DNA of 29,420 nt, taken from positions 1 to 29,420 of the forward strand of contig NZ_CAKZIK010000073.1 of the NCBI RefSeq assembly GCF_936933875.1, read 5' to 3'. Source of the DNA: an uncultured Chryseobacterium sp. (GTDB lineage Bacteria > Bacteroidota > Bacteroidia > Flavobacteriales > Weeksellaceae). Under the pieces are notes generated by a model. The model saw nothing but the letters and a program-made list of their open reading frames with translations, had not been told where the DNA came from and made no database searches. Made by a program: the position numbers and the translations under genes. Below are positions 23,485 through 29,420 of the stretch, one piece after another. The stretch's first letter is position 1, and every line of letters starts with the position of its first letter.

Positions 23485-23859
23485 ATGAAAACAAAATCAA
23501 TTTTAGTAGGCGCAATTGCATTAGGAGCTTTTACAATGACATCGGCAAAAACTTTTTCAAGCTTAGGAACGGGAAATGATTTAAGAACAAACCTAACTAA
23601 TTCTTCATCGGAAAAATTAACATCCGACTCTACTTGCGGAACAGGAACTCACGGTGGAGGAAATGCTGCGGATGCTAAAACGAAAGATGCCAAATGTGGG
23701 GACAAAAAAGCTACCGGTAAAGCAAAAGACGGAAAATGCGGCGATGGTAAATGTGGAGACAAAAAAGCGAAAGGCAAAACAAAAGATGGAAAATGTGGTG
23801 ATGGTAAGTGCGGAGACAAAAGTAGCAAAAAGGCTAAAAAAGCAACTGCTGCCAAATAA
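23485..23859 (+). CDS. Cys-rich secreted RiPP precursor with five D-x-K-C-G motifs (HvfA/bufferin-like)
   Basis: A 124-residue protein with a signal peptide (KSILVGAIALGAFTMTSA at 4-21), a Ser/Thr/Asn-rich spacer (about 24-50) and a Lys/Gly/Cys-rich C-terminal half. Six cysteines are present: 51, 71, 85, 90, 104 and 109. Five lie in the motif D-(A/G)-K-C-G at 68-72, 82-86, 87-91, 101-105 and 106-110; Cys51 lies in STCGTGTHGGG. The last four motifs form two tandem copies of KDGKCGDGKCGDK, 19 residues apart. HvfA-type precursors carry the near-identical EGKCG motif, whose Cys is converted by an MNIO enzyme, and they bind copper. The MNIO gene follows directly. Unlike most RiPPs, the signal peptide is kept, implying modification in the cytosol before Sec export. 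Expression is probably driven by the adjacent sigma factor; no housekeeping promoter is seen upstream. Confidence 0.82.
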   Translation: MKTKSILVGAIALGAFTMTSAKTFSSLGTGNDLRTNLTNSSSEKLTSDSTCGTGTHGGGNAADAKTKDAKCGDKKATGKAKDGKCGDGKCGDKKAKGKTKDGKCGDGKCGDKSSKKAKKATAAK

Positions 23860-23884
23860 TTCGATTATCTATTAACCGCAAGTA

Positions 23885-23917
23885 ACAATCGGGATTCTTA
23901 CTAAGAGTTCCGATTGT
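23885..23917 (+). promoter_or_regulatory. Hairpin between precursor and MNIO genes, possible attenuator
   Basis: A 15-bp stem (23885-23899 with 23903-23917, 3-nt loop act) has 13 Watson-Crick and two G-U pairs. It is followed by atcttaaattc, which is not a proper T-run. It could partly stop transcription or shield the upstream mRNA, giving more precursor than enzyme. Confidence 0.6.
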
Positions 23918-23944
23918 ATCTTAAATTCACTTAATCAAGCAGCT

Positions 23945-24781
23945 ATGATAGGAATTGGTTATCGGAAAGATTTTTCGGATGCGTTTTTAGAAAGCTCTAT
24001 TCTTAAACCCGATTTTATAGAGGTAGCACCCGAAAATTGGATGGAAATTGGCGGTTTTTGGAAACAGCAATTAAAAAAAGCTGTTGAAAGATACCCATTA
24101 TTTTGTCACGGATTGTCCCTTTCTGTAGGAAGTCTTGAAGGAATAGATATAGGCTTCGTAAAAAAAGTAAAACAATTTTTAGAAGATTTTCAGGTTTCTG
24201 TATATTCTGAGCATCTCACATTTTCTAAAGTAGATAATGCTCATTTATATGATCTTTTACCTATACCCTTCACGCAGGATGCTATAAACCGGGTTGTTGA
24301 GAATATCAAGCAGGTTCAGGATCTATTAGGCAGAAGATTAATCTTAGAAAACGGAAGTTATTATACAGTTTTAAAAGCCGAAATGTCGGAAGAAGATTTC
24401 ATTAATGAAATTGTGAAGCGTAGCGATTGTGAATTGCTTTTGGATGTTAATAATGTATATGTAAACGCATTCAATCATCGATACAATGCAAAAAATTTCA
24501 TCACAAAAATGCCTTTGGATAGAGTAAAATATATTCATATGGCAGGGCATCTTAAGGTAAACGAAAATCTGATTATTGATACGCACGGAAGCAAAATCAT
24601 AGATCCGGTTTACGAATTGTTTGAATTTACAATGAGAAAGCTGAAACGAGACATTCCGGTTCTATTGGAAAGAGATTTTAATATCCCCGAACTTTCTATT
24701 TTGCAAGCTGAAATAGATGCTTTGAGGAAAATCAAGAAAAATGCTTTAAAAAAATCTAAAAATGTTGCTCTCCCAAACTGA
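23945..24781 (+). CDS. MNIO family (DUF692) multinuclear non-heme iron oxidative enzyme, HvfB/BufB-like
   Basis: A 278-residue protein of the DUF692 family, a TIM-barrel enzyme with two or three iron ions that oxidises cysteines in peptide substrates (as MbnB does in methanobactin, and HvfB and BufB in related systems). Conserved features in order are GIGYR (3-7), FIEVAPENW with Glu26, CHGLSLSVGS with His55, VYSEHL with His90, ILENGSYY with Glu135, LLDVNNVYVN with Asp167 and Asn169, HMAGH with His198 and His202, DTHG with His214, and VLLERDFNIPE with Glu242. All metal-binding classes seem intact. Its length fits the HvfB/BufB group rather than the larger fused forms. It overlaps the next gene by 20 nt. 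Confidence 0.93.
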   Translation: MIGIGYRKDFSDAFLESSILKPDFIEVAPENWMEIGGFWKQQLKKAVERYPLFCHGLSLSVGSLEGIDIGFVKKVKQFLEDFQVSVYSEHLTFSKVDNAHLYDLLPIPFTQDAINRVVENIKQVQDLLGRRLILENGSYYTVLKAEMSEEDFINEIVKRSDCELLLDVNNVYVNAFNHRYNAKNFITKMPLDRVKYIHMAGHLKVNENLIIDTHGSKIIDPVYELFEFTMRKLKRDIPVLLERDFNIPELSILQAEIDALRKIKKNALKKSKNVALPN

Positions 24782-25508
24782 TACATTTGCTCTTCAGCAA
24801 GATTTGGGTCTTTATTGCAGAACTGGTTTAGAAGCGCCTAAAACCAGCAACCAAGAAAACACACCAGAATACAGAAGAATAGTTTTTAGCATTGTAAAAG
24901 ACACCTTGAAAACCGCTTTCCCAATTGCCCGAAAATTTGTGGGGAAAAAGAAATGGAAAAAATTGGTTCATCATTTTTTTGCCAATCACAAATGTAAAAC
25001 GCCACAAGTCTGGAAACTACCATCAGAACTATGTGACTTTTACAGAGAAAATCCGTTTCCATTTAAAAAACAATTTCCTTTCTTATTAGAGCTTTTACAG
25101 TTCGAATGGCTTGAGATAGAAGTTTTTATGATGGAAGATGCTGATATTCCTAGGTTTGTGCCTGAGTCAACATCTAAACAAAAAATACTTGTTGGGAATC
25201 CTGAAATAAAAATTTTAGGCTTGCAATATCCTATTCATACAAAAAAAACCAAGGATATTACAGAAGCAGATATAGGTGAATATTTTGTAACCATCCATAG
25301 AAACAATATTGATAAGCAAGTATATTTTAATGATTTGTCGTATCCATTTATAGAGATGCTCATACAGCTCAATGAAGAAAACATTACTTTGAAAGAACTA
25401 GAAAAAGTTTATTCCAAATATGAAAATGACAAAACTATCGCCAAGAAAATAACTGCAGAGTTTGTTGCCTTTGCCATAGAAAACAACCTTATTTTAGGTT
25501 ATAAATAA
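24762..25508 (+). CDS. DUF2063/HvfC-like partner protein of the MNIO enzyme
   Basis: A 248-residue protein starting at ATG 24762, within the last 20 nt of the MNIO gene, so translation is coupled. The N-terminal half resembles the DUF2063 helical domain (FALQQDLGLYCRTG, EYRRIVFSIVKDTLKTAFPIARKFVG, LPSELCDFYRENPFPFKKQF, FLLELLQFEWLEIEVFM). The C-terminal half has a beta-rich stretch (ILGLQYPIHTKK, YFVTIHRNNIDKQVYF) and a winged-helix-like end. In HvfBC, BufBC and MbnBC pairs the partner binds the precursor leader and presents it to the iron enzyme. The leader here would have to be the signal peptide/spacer region of the 124-residue peptide. Family assignment is by context and partial sequence likeness. 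Confidence 0.8.
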   Translation: MLLSQTDTFALQQDLGLYCRTGLEAPKTSNQENTPEYRRIVFSIVKDTLKTAFPIARKFVGKKKWKKLVHHFFANHKCKTPQVWKLPSELCDFYRENPFPFKKQFPFLLELLQFEWLEIEVFMMEDADIPRFVPESTSKQKILVGNPEIKILGLQYPIHTKKTKDITEADIGEYFVTIHRNNIDKQVYFNDLSYPFIEMLIQLNEENITLKELEKVYSKYENDKTIAKKITAEFVAFAIENNLILGYK

Positions 25509-25522
25509 TTAAATTGATAAAA

Positions 25523-25960
25523 ATGCTGAAAAAATTAGAACTATTACTAAACAAATTACAAGATGTGCCTTTATTAGCTATAAGATTGGCGTTGGCTTAC
25601 GGATTTTATGAACCCGCCATGAAAAAACTTCAGGATATCCATGCCATTGGGGATTGGTTTGCAAGTCTTAACATTCCCGCACCATATTTCCAGGCTTATC
25701 TTGCGACGGGAACAGAAATTCTGGGTGTTATTTTATTAACTTTAGGACTTTTTACAAGAATCATTTCCTTTCCACTTATTATAACAATGATTGTTGCTAT
25801 AGTAACTGTGCATTGGGAAAACGGATTTTCTTCAGGTGACAATGGCTTCGAAATACCATTATATTATATTATTATGCTGATTACTTTAATATGTTTTGGT
25901 TCTGGTAGGATAAGCTTAGATCATTTATTATTCAGAAAAAACGCAAAAGCTTCCGATTAA
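25523..25960 (+). CDS. DoxX family membrane protein
   Basis: A 145-residue protein (start ATG 25523; a TTG at 25514 is possible) with four membrane segments: PLLAIRLALAYGFYEPAMKK, YLATGTEILGVILLTLGLF, IISFPLIITMIVAIVTVHW and PLYYIIMLITLICFGSGR. The first helix with the RLALAYGFYEPAMKKLQ pattern and the GTEILG segment are typical of DoxX. DoxX proteins are found as the last gene of bufferin, Hvf and gig operons, where their part is not settled; they may act in redox control at the inner membrane or in export. The gene begins 14 nt after the partner gene stop and ends the operon before a terminator. Confidence 0.88.
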   Translation: MLKKLELLLNKLQDVPLLAIRLALAYGFYEPAMKKLQDIHAIGDWFASLNIPAPYFQAYLATGTEILGVILLTLGLFTRIISFPLIITMIVAIVTVHWENGFSSGDNGFEIPLYYIIMLITLICFGSGRISLDHLLFRKNAKASD

Positions 25961-25964
25961 TAAG

Positions 25965-25992
25965 AAAGCTGCATCAATTAAGGCGCAGCTTT
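25965..25992 (+). terminator. Terminator ending the MNIO operon, shared with lepA
   Basis: An 8-bp stem (aaagctgc at 25965-25972, gcagcttt at 25985-25992) with a 12-nt loop lies between the convergent doxX-like and lepA genes. It has short T-runs on both sides, so it can serve both strands. Confidence 0.65.
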
Positions 25993-26006
25993 TATCATTT
26001 TTATTT

Positions 26007-27803
26007 TTAGTCGTTAAGCTTCAAAACAGCCATAAAAGCTGATTGTGGAACCTCTACTCGACCAATTTGTTTCATCTTTTTCTTACCTTCTTTCTGTTTC
26101 TCCAAAAGTTTACGTTTTCTGGAAATATCACCTCCGTAACATTTTGCGGTAACGTCTTTTCTTAAAGCTTTGATGGTTTCTCTTGCGATAACTTTCGTTC
26201 CTAAAGCGGCCTGAACTGCAATATCAAACTGTTGTCTCGGAATCAATTCACGAAGTTTTTCACACATTTTCTTACCAATATGATAAGCGTTAGAATCGTG
26301 AATCAATGAAGATAAAGCATCTACCATATCGCCATTAATCAAAATATCCATTTTCACCAACTTCGAAGCTCGGAATCCAATTGGATGATAATCAAAAGAC
26401 GCATAACCTTTGGAAATTGATTTTAATCTGTCATAGAAATCGAAAACAACCTCAGCCAAAGGCATATTGAAAATTAATTCAACTCTGTCCGATGTGAGGT
26501 AACTCTGATTAACAATTTCGCCACGTTTCTCGATACAAAGTGTCATTACAGCACCCACAAAATCTGATTTTGTAATGATAGAAGCTTTGATAAACGGCTC
26601 TTCCACTCGATCCATTATGGACGGATCCATCATTTCCGATGGGTTGTTGATTAGGATTGGAACTTCCGGTTCTTTTTTAGAATATCCAAAATAAGATACG
26701 TTGGGAACCGTGGTAATCACGTTCATATTGAATTCTCTATCCAAACGTTCCTGAACAATTTCCATATGTAACATTCCTAAGAATCCGCATCGGAAACCAA
26801 AACCAAGCGCTGCCGAACTTTCCGGTTCAAAAACTAGAGAAGCGTCATTCAACCTTAATTTTTCAAGGGAAAATCTTAACTCTTCAAAATCTTCTGAATC
26901 GATAGGATAAATTCCTGCGAAAACCATTGGTTTTACTTCTTCAAAACCTTCAATCGGTCCTGCTGCAGGTTTTTCAAATGAAGTAATCGTATCACCAACT
27001 TTAACTTCCCTGGCATCTTTGATTCCCGAAACCAGATAACCTACGTCACCACATCCGATGGTTTTCTTTGGAACCTGTTTGAGTTTCAGTGTTCCGACCT
27101 CATCGGCTCCATATTCCTTTCCAGTGGCGAAAAATTTGATTTTTTCGTTTTTAGAAATGCTTCCGTTCACCACTTTGAAATATGCTTCAATTCCTCTGAA
27201 CGGATTGTAAACAGAGTCAAAAATTAAAGCTTGAAGCGGCGCATCTGGATCACCAACCGGTGCCGGAATTCTTTCAACAATTTGTTCCAATAAATGATGA
27301 ACACCTTCGCCTGTTTTACCAGACACTCTCAAAACATCTTCATATTCGCAACCGATTAGATTCATAATTTCGTCGGTCACTTCTTCCGGGTTTGCTGAAG
27401 GTAAATCGATTTTATTCAGAATTGGAATAATTGTTAAATCATTTTCCAACGCCAAATATAAATTACTAATTGTCTGTGCCTGAATACTTTGAGCAGCATC
27501 CACAATCAAAAGCGCACCTTCGCAAGCCGCAATGGAACGGGAAACTTCATAAGAAAAGTCTACGTGTCCTGGTGTATCGATTAGATTAAGAACAAATTTT
27601 TCTCCTTTATATTCGTAATCCATTTGAATCGCGTGAGACTTGATGGTGATTCCTCGTTCTTTCTCAAGATCCATATCGTCTAAGGTTTGCGATTGCAATT
27701 CCCTTTGACTAACAGTGTTTGTATATTCTAAAAGACGATCTGCCAACGTGCTCTTACCGTGGTCGATATGCGCAATGATGCAGAAATTCCTAATATTCTT
27801 CAT
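26007..27803 (-). CDS. lepA: Elongation factor 4 (back-translocating GTPase LepA)
   Basis: A 598-residue translational GTPase. G1 is AHIDHGKS (11-18), then KERGITI (switch I), DTPGH, NKID and SGKTG. The LepA-specific C-terminal region is present (GFRCGFLGMLHMEI, and near the end KALRKDVTAKCYGGDISRKRKLLEKQKEGKKKMK). It binds ribosomes and promotes reverse translocation or rescue of stalled complexes, mainly under ionic or cold stress. The frame stays open ten codons further upstream (to 27833), but a -7 box (27823-27830) lies inside that extension and the conserved protein begins at MKNIRNFCIIAH, so ATG 27803 is the start. Confidence 0.97.
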   Translation of the reverse strand: MKNIRNFCIIAHIDHGKSTLADRLLEYTNTVSQRELQSQTLDDMDLEKERGITIKSHAIQMDYEYKGEKFVLNLIDTPGHVDFSYEVSRSIAACEGALLIVDAAQSIQAQTISNLYLALENDLTIIPILNKIDLPSANPEEVTDEIMNLIGCEYEDVLRVSGKTGEGVHHLLEQIVERIPAPVGDPDAPLQALIFDSVYNPFRGIEAYFKVVNGSISKNEKIKFFATGKEYGADEVGTLKLKQVPKKTIGCGDVGYLVSGIKDAREVKVGDTITSFEKPAAGPIEGFEEVKPMVFAGIYPIDSEDFEELRFSLEKLRLNDASLVFEPESSAALGFGFRCGFLGMLHMEIVQERLDREFNMNVITTVPNVSYFGYSKKEPEVPILINNPSEMMDPSIMDRVEEPFIKASIITKSDFVGAVMTLCIEKRGEIVNQSYLTSDRVELIFNMPLAEVVFDFYDRLKSISKGYASFDYHPIGFRASKLVKMDILINGDMVDALSSLIHDSNAYHIGKKMCEKLRELIPRQQFDIAVQAALGTKVIARETIKALRKDVTAKCYGGDISRKRKLLEKQKEGKKKMKQIGRVEVPQSAFMAVLKLND

Positions 27804-27822
27804 TGATAATTCTTGTAATTTG

Positions 27823-27830
27823 CAAAAATA
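27823..27830 (-). promoter_or_regulatory. -7 box of lepA
   Basis: TATTTTTG on the minus strand matches TAnnTTTG, 19 nt before ATG 27803. It excludes the longer start at 27833. Confidence 0.55.
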
Positions 27831-27978
27831 CATTTTTTTGCAAGAAGTTGGGCGCTGGATGTTAGATGTTAGATGATTGCCGACAAATAAAATATTTTGC
27901 CCTCATAACATAAAACTCACATTTGTCACAGACAAACGTTAATCTTTCATAAAAAAAAGAGATTGATGAAAAAAGTTT

Positions 27979-27986
27979 TATTTTTG
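27979..27986 (+). promoter_or_regulatory. -7 box of bamD
   Basis: TATTTTTG lies 47 nt before ATG 28034. A TTG at 27963-27965 is too near to be a canonical -33 element. Confidence 0.5.
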
Positions 27987-28033
27987 CAGATTATTAATAA
28001 TATTCAATAATTAAGAATATTCTGACCATTGTT

Positions 28034-29026
28034 ATGAAGAAATATATTAGTTTGCTGATGCTGTCGGTGGTGTTGCTTTCCTGCAAGACAGAAATGGATA
28101 GAGCAATGAAAAGTGCTGATAAGGATTTTATCCTGAAGGTAGCCAATGAAAAATTTGCGAAAAAGAAATGGAGCGACGCACTTGCTTTGTATGACAGATT
28201 GCCAAATTTAGTAGCCGGGACAGATGATGCGCCCAATGTTGTCTTTAATTCTGCTTATGCTAATTATTATGACAAAAATTACAGACTAGCTGCAAACCAA
28301 TTTAAGAACTTCACCATCAGTTTCCCTCAGGATCCGAGAAAAGAAGAAGCTGCATATTTTTCCGCACTTTGCTATTATGAAGGATCTTTAGATTACAATC
28401 TGGATCAGAGCAATACGGAATCTGCCATTACAGAACTTCAGAATTTCATCAATGAATATCCGGATTCCGAACGTTCGAAAAACATTAGTCAGATGATTGA
28501 TGAACTGAGTTACAAGCTGGAGTTCAAAGCATTCGAAAATGCAAGACAATATTATAAAATGGCAGAATATAAAGCTGCGACCGTTGCTTTTGAAAATGTT
28601 CTTGAGGATTTTCCGGCCACTAAACTGAGACCGAAAATCTATGATATCATAATGAAGTCGAAATATGAGCTTGCTCTTAATTCGGTTTATGATCTCAAAA
28701 AAGAACGTCTGGATGCTGCCGCTGCTTATGCCAAAAGAATTTCTAATGAATTGCCGGACAGCGATGCTGCAAAAACAGCAAATGATCTTTATACTAAACT
28801 GGAAAATGAGAAAGTAAAATTTGCAAAAGTTCAGGAGGAAGTAGAAAAAAGAAAGGCAGAATATGAAGCAAAAACAAAAAATGCTCAGGCTGGGCAAAAT
28901 GAAAAAAAGGAAATAGCTCAGGAAAAAAATCAGCGGGATATGGAAAAAGCCGCAGAACAAACCAAAAGAGACAGTGCGAAGATTAACTCTCCTGAGCCTC
29001 AAGCTACTTTCAAGTTTAAAAGATAA
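28034..29026 (+). CDS. bamD: Outer membrane protein assembly factor BamD (lipoprotein)
   Basis: A 330-residue lipoprotein with signal KKYISLLMLSVVLLSC and lipidated Cys17. TPR repeats follow from about 35 to 245 (FAKKKWSDALALYDRLP, YYDKNYRLAANQFKNFTISFP, AYFSALCYYEGSLDYNLDQ, AITELQNFINEYPDS, YKAATVAFENVLEDFPAT), matching the BamD layout. The last 80 residues are highly charged and coiled-coil-like (EEVEKRKAEYEAKTKN), an extension longer than in enterobacteria. BamD is the essential lipoprotein of the BAM complex that folds outer-membrane beta-barrels. It is followed after 33 nt by the omega-like subunit gene with its own -7 box, a gene order I recall as common in flavobacteria. Confidence 0.9.
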   Translation: MKKYISLLMLSVVLLSCKTEMDRAMKSADKDFILKVANEKFAKKKWSDALALYDRLPNLVAGTDDAPNVVFNSAYANYYDKNYRLAANQFKNFTISFPQDPRKEEAAYFSALCYYEGSLDYNLDQSNTESAITELQNFINEYPDSERSKNISQMIDELSYKLEFKAFENARQYYKMAEYKAATVAFENVLEDFPATKLRPKIYDIIMKSKYELALNSVYDLKKERLDAAAAYAKRISNELPDSDAAKTANDLYTKLENEKVKFAKVQEEVEKRKAEYEAKTKNAQAGQNEKKEIAQEKNQRDMEKAAEQTKRDSAKINSPEPQATFKFKR

Positions 29027-29030
29027 TTAC

Positions 29031-29038
29031 TATATTTG
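29031..29038 (+). promoter_or_regulatory. -7 box of the omega-like gene
   Basis: TATATTTG matches TAnnTTTG, 21 nt before ATG 29060. It lies in the bamD-rpoZ gap. Confidence 0.5.
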
Positions 29039-29059
29039 CAATCTCAAAAATTTTCACCC

Positions 29060-29383
29060 ATGAGTGTTAAAGATACAAAGGCAGAAGTAAGCACCATCAC
29101 TTACGACAGAGATAAAATCGAAGAAAAAGTAGGCAGCATCTACGAAGCGATTGTCATTATGGGCAAAAGAGCGGAGCAAATCAATGCTGAAATCCGTTCG
29201 GAATTGCACAGTAAATTGGATGAATTTGCTGTCCACAACTCTACTTTGGAAGAAGTGTTCGAAAACAGAGAGCAAATAGAAATCTCTAAACATTACGAAA
29301 AACTTCCTAAGCCAACATCTATTGCGATCAAAGAATGGCTGGATGATGAAATCTATTTCAGAAAAACTGAAGAAAAGAAATAA
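29060..29383 (+). CDS. rpoZ: RNA polymerase omega subunit-like protein
   Basis: A 107-residue protein. The core EKVGSIYEAIVIMGKRAEQIN resembles the omega signature in which a helix with Arg-Ala and Gln contacts the beta' subunit. The rest (LDEFAVHNSTLEEVFENRE, EKLPKPTSIAIKEWLDDEIYF) follows the Bacteroidota form, which is divergent from enterobacterial omega. Omega assists assembly of the beta' subunit. An earlier in-frame start at 29036 lies inside the -7 box, so ATG 29060 is preferred. In this group the next gene is often coaBC (dfp), outside the window. Confidence 0.8.
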   Translation: MSVKDTKAEVSTITYDRDKIEEKVGSIYEAIVIMGKRAEQINAEIRSELHSKLDEFAVHNSTLEEVFENREQIEISKHYEKLPKPTSIAIKEWLDDEIYFRKTEEKK

Positions 29384-29420
29384 GTTTTCAATTCATAATA
29401 CAAGAGGCTGTCTCAAAAGG
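29384..29420. other. Window edge with the start of a possible terminator or IS end
   Basis: The last bases read gaggctgtctcaaaagg. Such a sequence is common as the left arm of a terminator hairpin or as an insertion-sequence end in this group (from memory), but the partner arm is not in the window. Confidence 0.25.

Noticed and set aside
23649..23855. Long open frame antisense to the Cys-rich peptide gene
   Set aside because: It is rich in Pro, Ser and His only because it mirrors the GGAAAATGCGGCGATGG-type repeats on the other strand. The plus-strand frame has a signal peptide and family motifs.
27804..27833. Ten-codon N-terminal extension of LepA
   Set aside because: A -7 box lies inside it and the family begins at MKNIRNF.
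28388..29002. 204-residue minus-strand frame antisense to bamD
   Set aside because: Phe/Ile-rich mirror of a charged coding region; bamD has a lipobox, TPR repeats and a promoter.

Overview
The window reads as a chromosomal segment of a flavobacterium, most likely Chryseobacterium or a close Weeksellaceae relative. The sequence is AT-rich and carries many Bacteroidota-type promoters (TAnnTTTG -7 boxes). Its gene families are typical of the group: DUF5686, a GLPGLI protein beside a TonB-dependent-receptor-like barrel, a probable PorW/SprE lipoprotein of type IX secretion, a lipoprotein BamD and a Bacteroidota-style RNA polymerase omega subunit. Genus placement is inferred from protein style, not from a search.

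Layout. (1) 1-2946 is the end of a decayed integrated element: a truncated AbiEi-like antitoxin, a broken AbiEii-like toxin, a tyrosine integrase with its own promoter and a cluster of repeats, and a 44-nt tRNA-Asn 3' fragment that looks like the right attachment site, followed by the old tRNA terminator. (2) 3027-9040 holds a DUF5686 outer-membrane protein, a small secreted protein, a GC-rich palindromic repeat, the rplU-rpmA operon (L21 with a long extra tail), a lipoprotein with a probable frameshift, a membrane acyltransferase and a small membrane protein. (3) 9221-15850 holds miaE, a DUF502 membrane protein, tryptophanase, a PorW/SprE-like TPR lipoprotein, a MITE-like inverted repeat, maf and a kdsC-like phosphatase. 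(4) 15952-22678 holds a receptor-like outer-membrane barrel, its GLPGLI partner, two very small secreted-type ORFs, a cupin_8/JmjC-like oxygenase and an M14 carboxypeptidase. (5) 22846-25960 is the most interesting locus: an ECF sigma factor, a secreted Cys-rich peptide with five D-x-K-C-G motifs, an MNIO (DUF692) enzyme, a DUF2063/HvfC-like partner and a DoxX membrane protein. (6) 26007-29383 is housekeeping: lepA, bamD and an omega-like subunit.

How the genes work together. The five-gene cluster in region 5 matches the logic of the HvfABCD / bufferin / gig-type MNIO RiPP systems, which respond to copper or other thiophilic metals. The sigma factor would sense stress. The precursor peptide would be modified on its cysteines by the MNIO enzyme with its partner protein, then exported through its own signal peptide. 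The DoxX protein would act at the membrane. A 15-bp hairpin between the precursor and the enzyme genes may give excess precursor over enzyme. The Bacteroidota version, with DGKCG motifs in tandem repeats and an adjacent ECF sigma gene, is the best candidate here for a poorly described system.

Several small genes (7114-7568, 8796-9040, 19585-19794) each show what looks like a single-base lesion at the N-terminus. This could be real gene decay, unusual starts or assembly errors, and read-level checking would decide.
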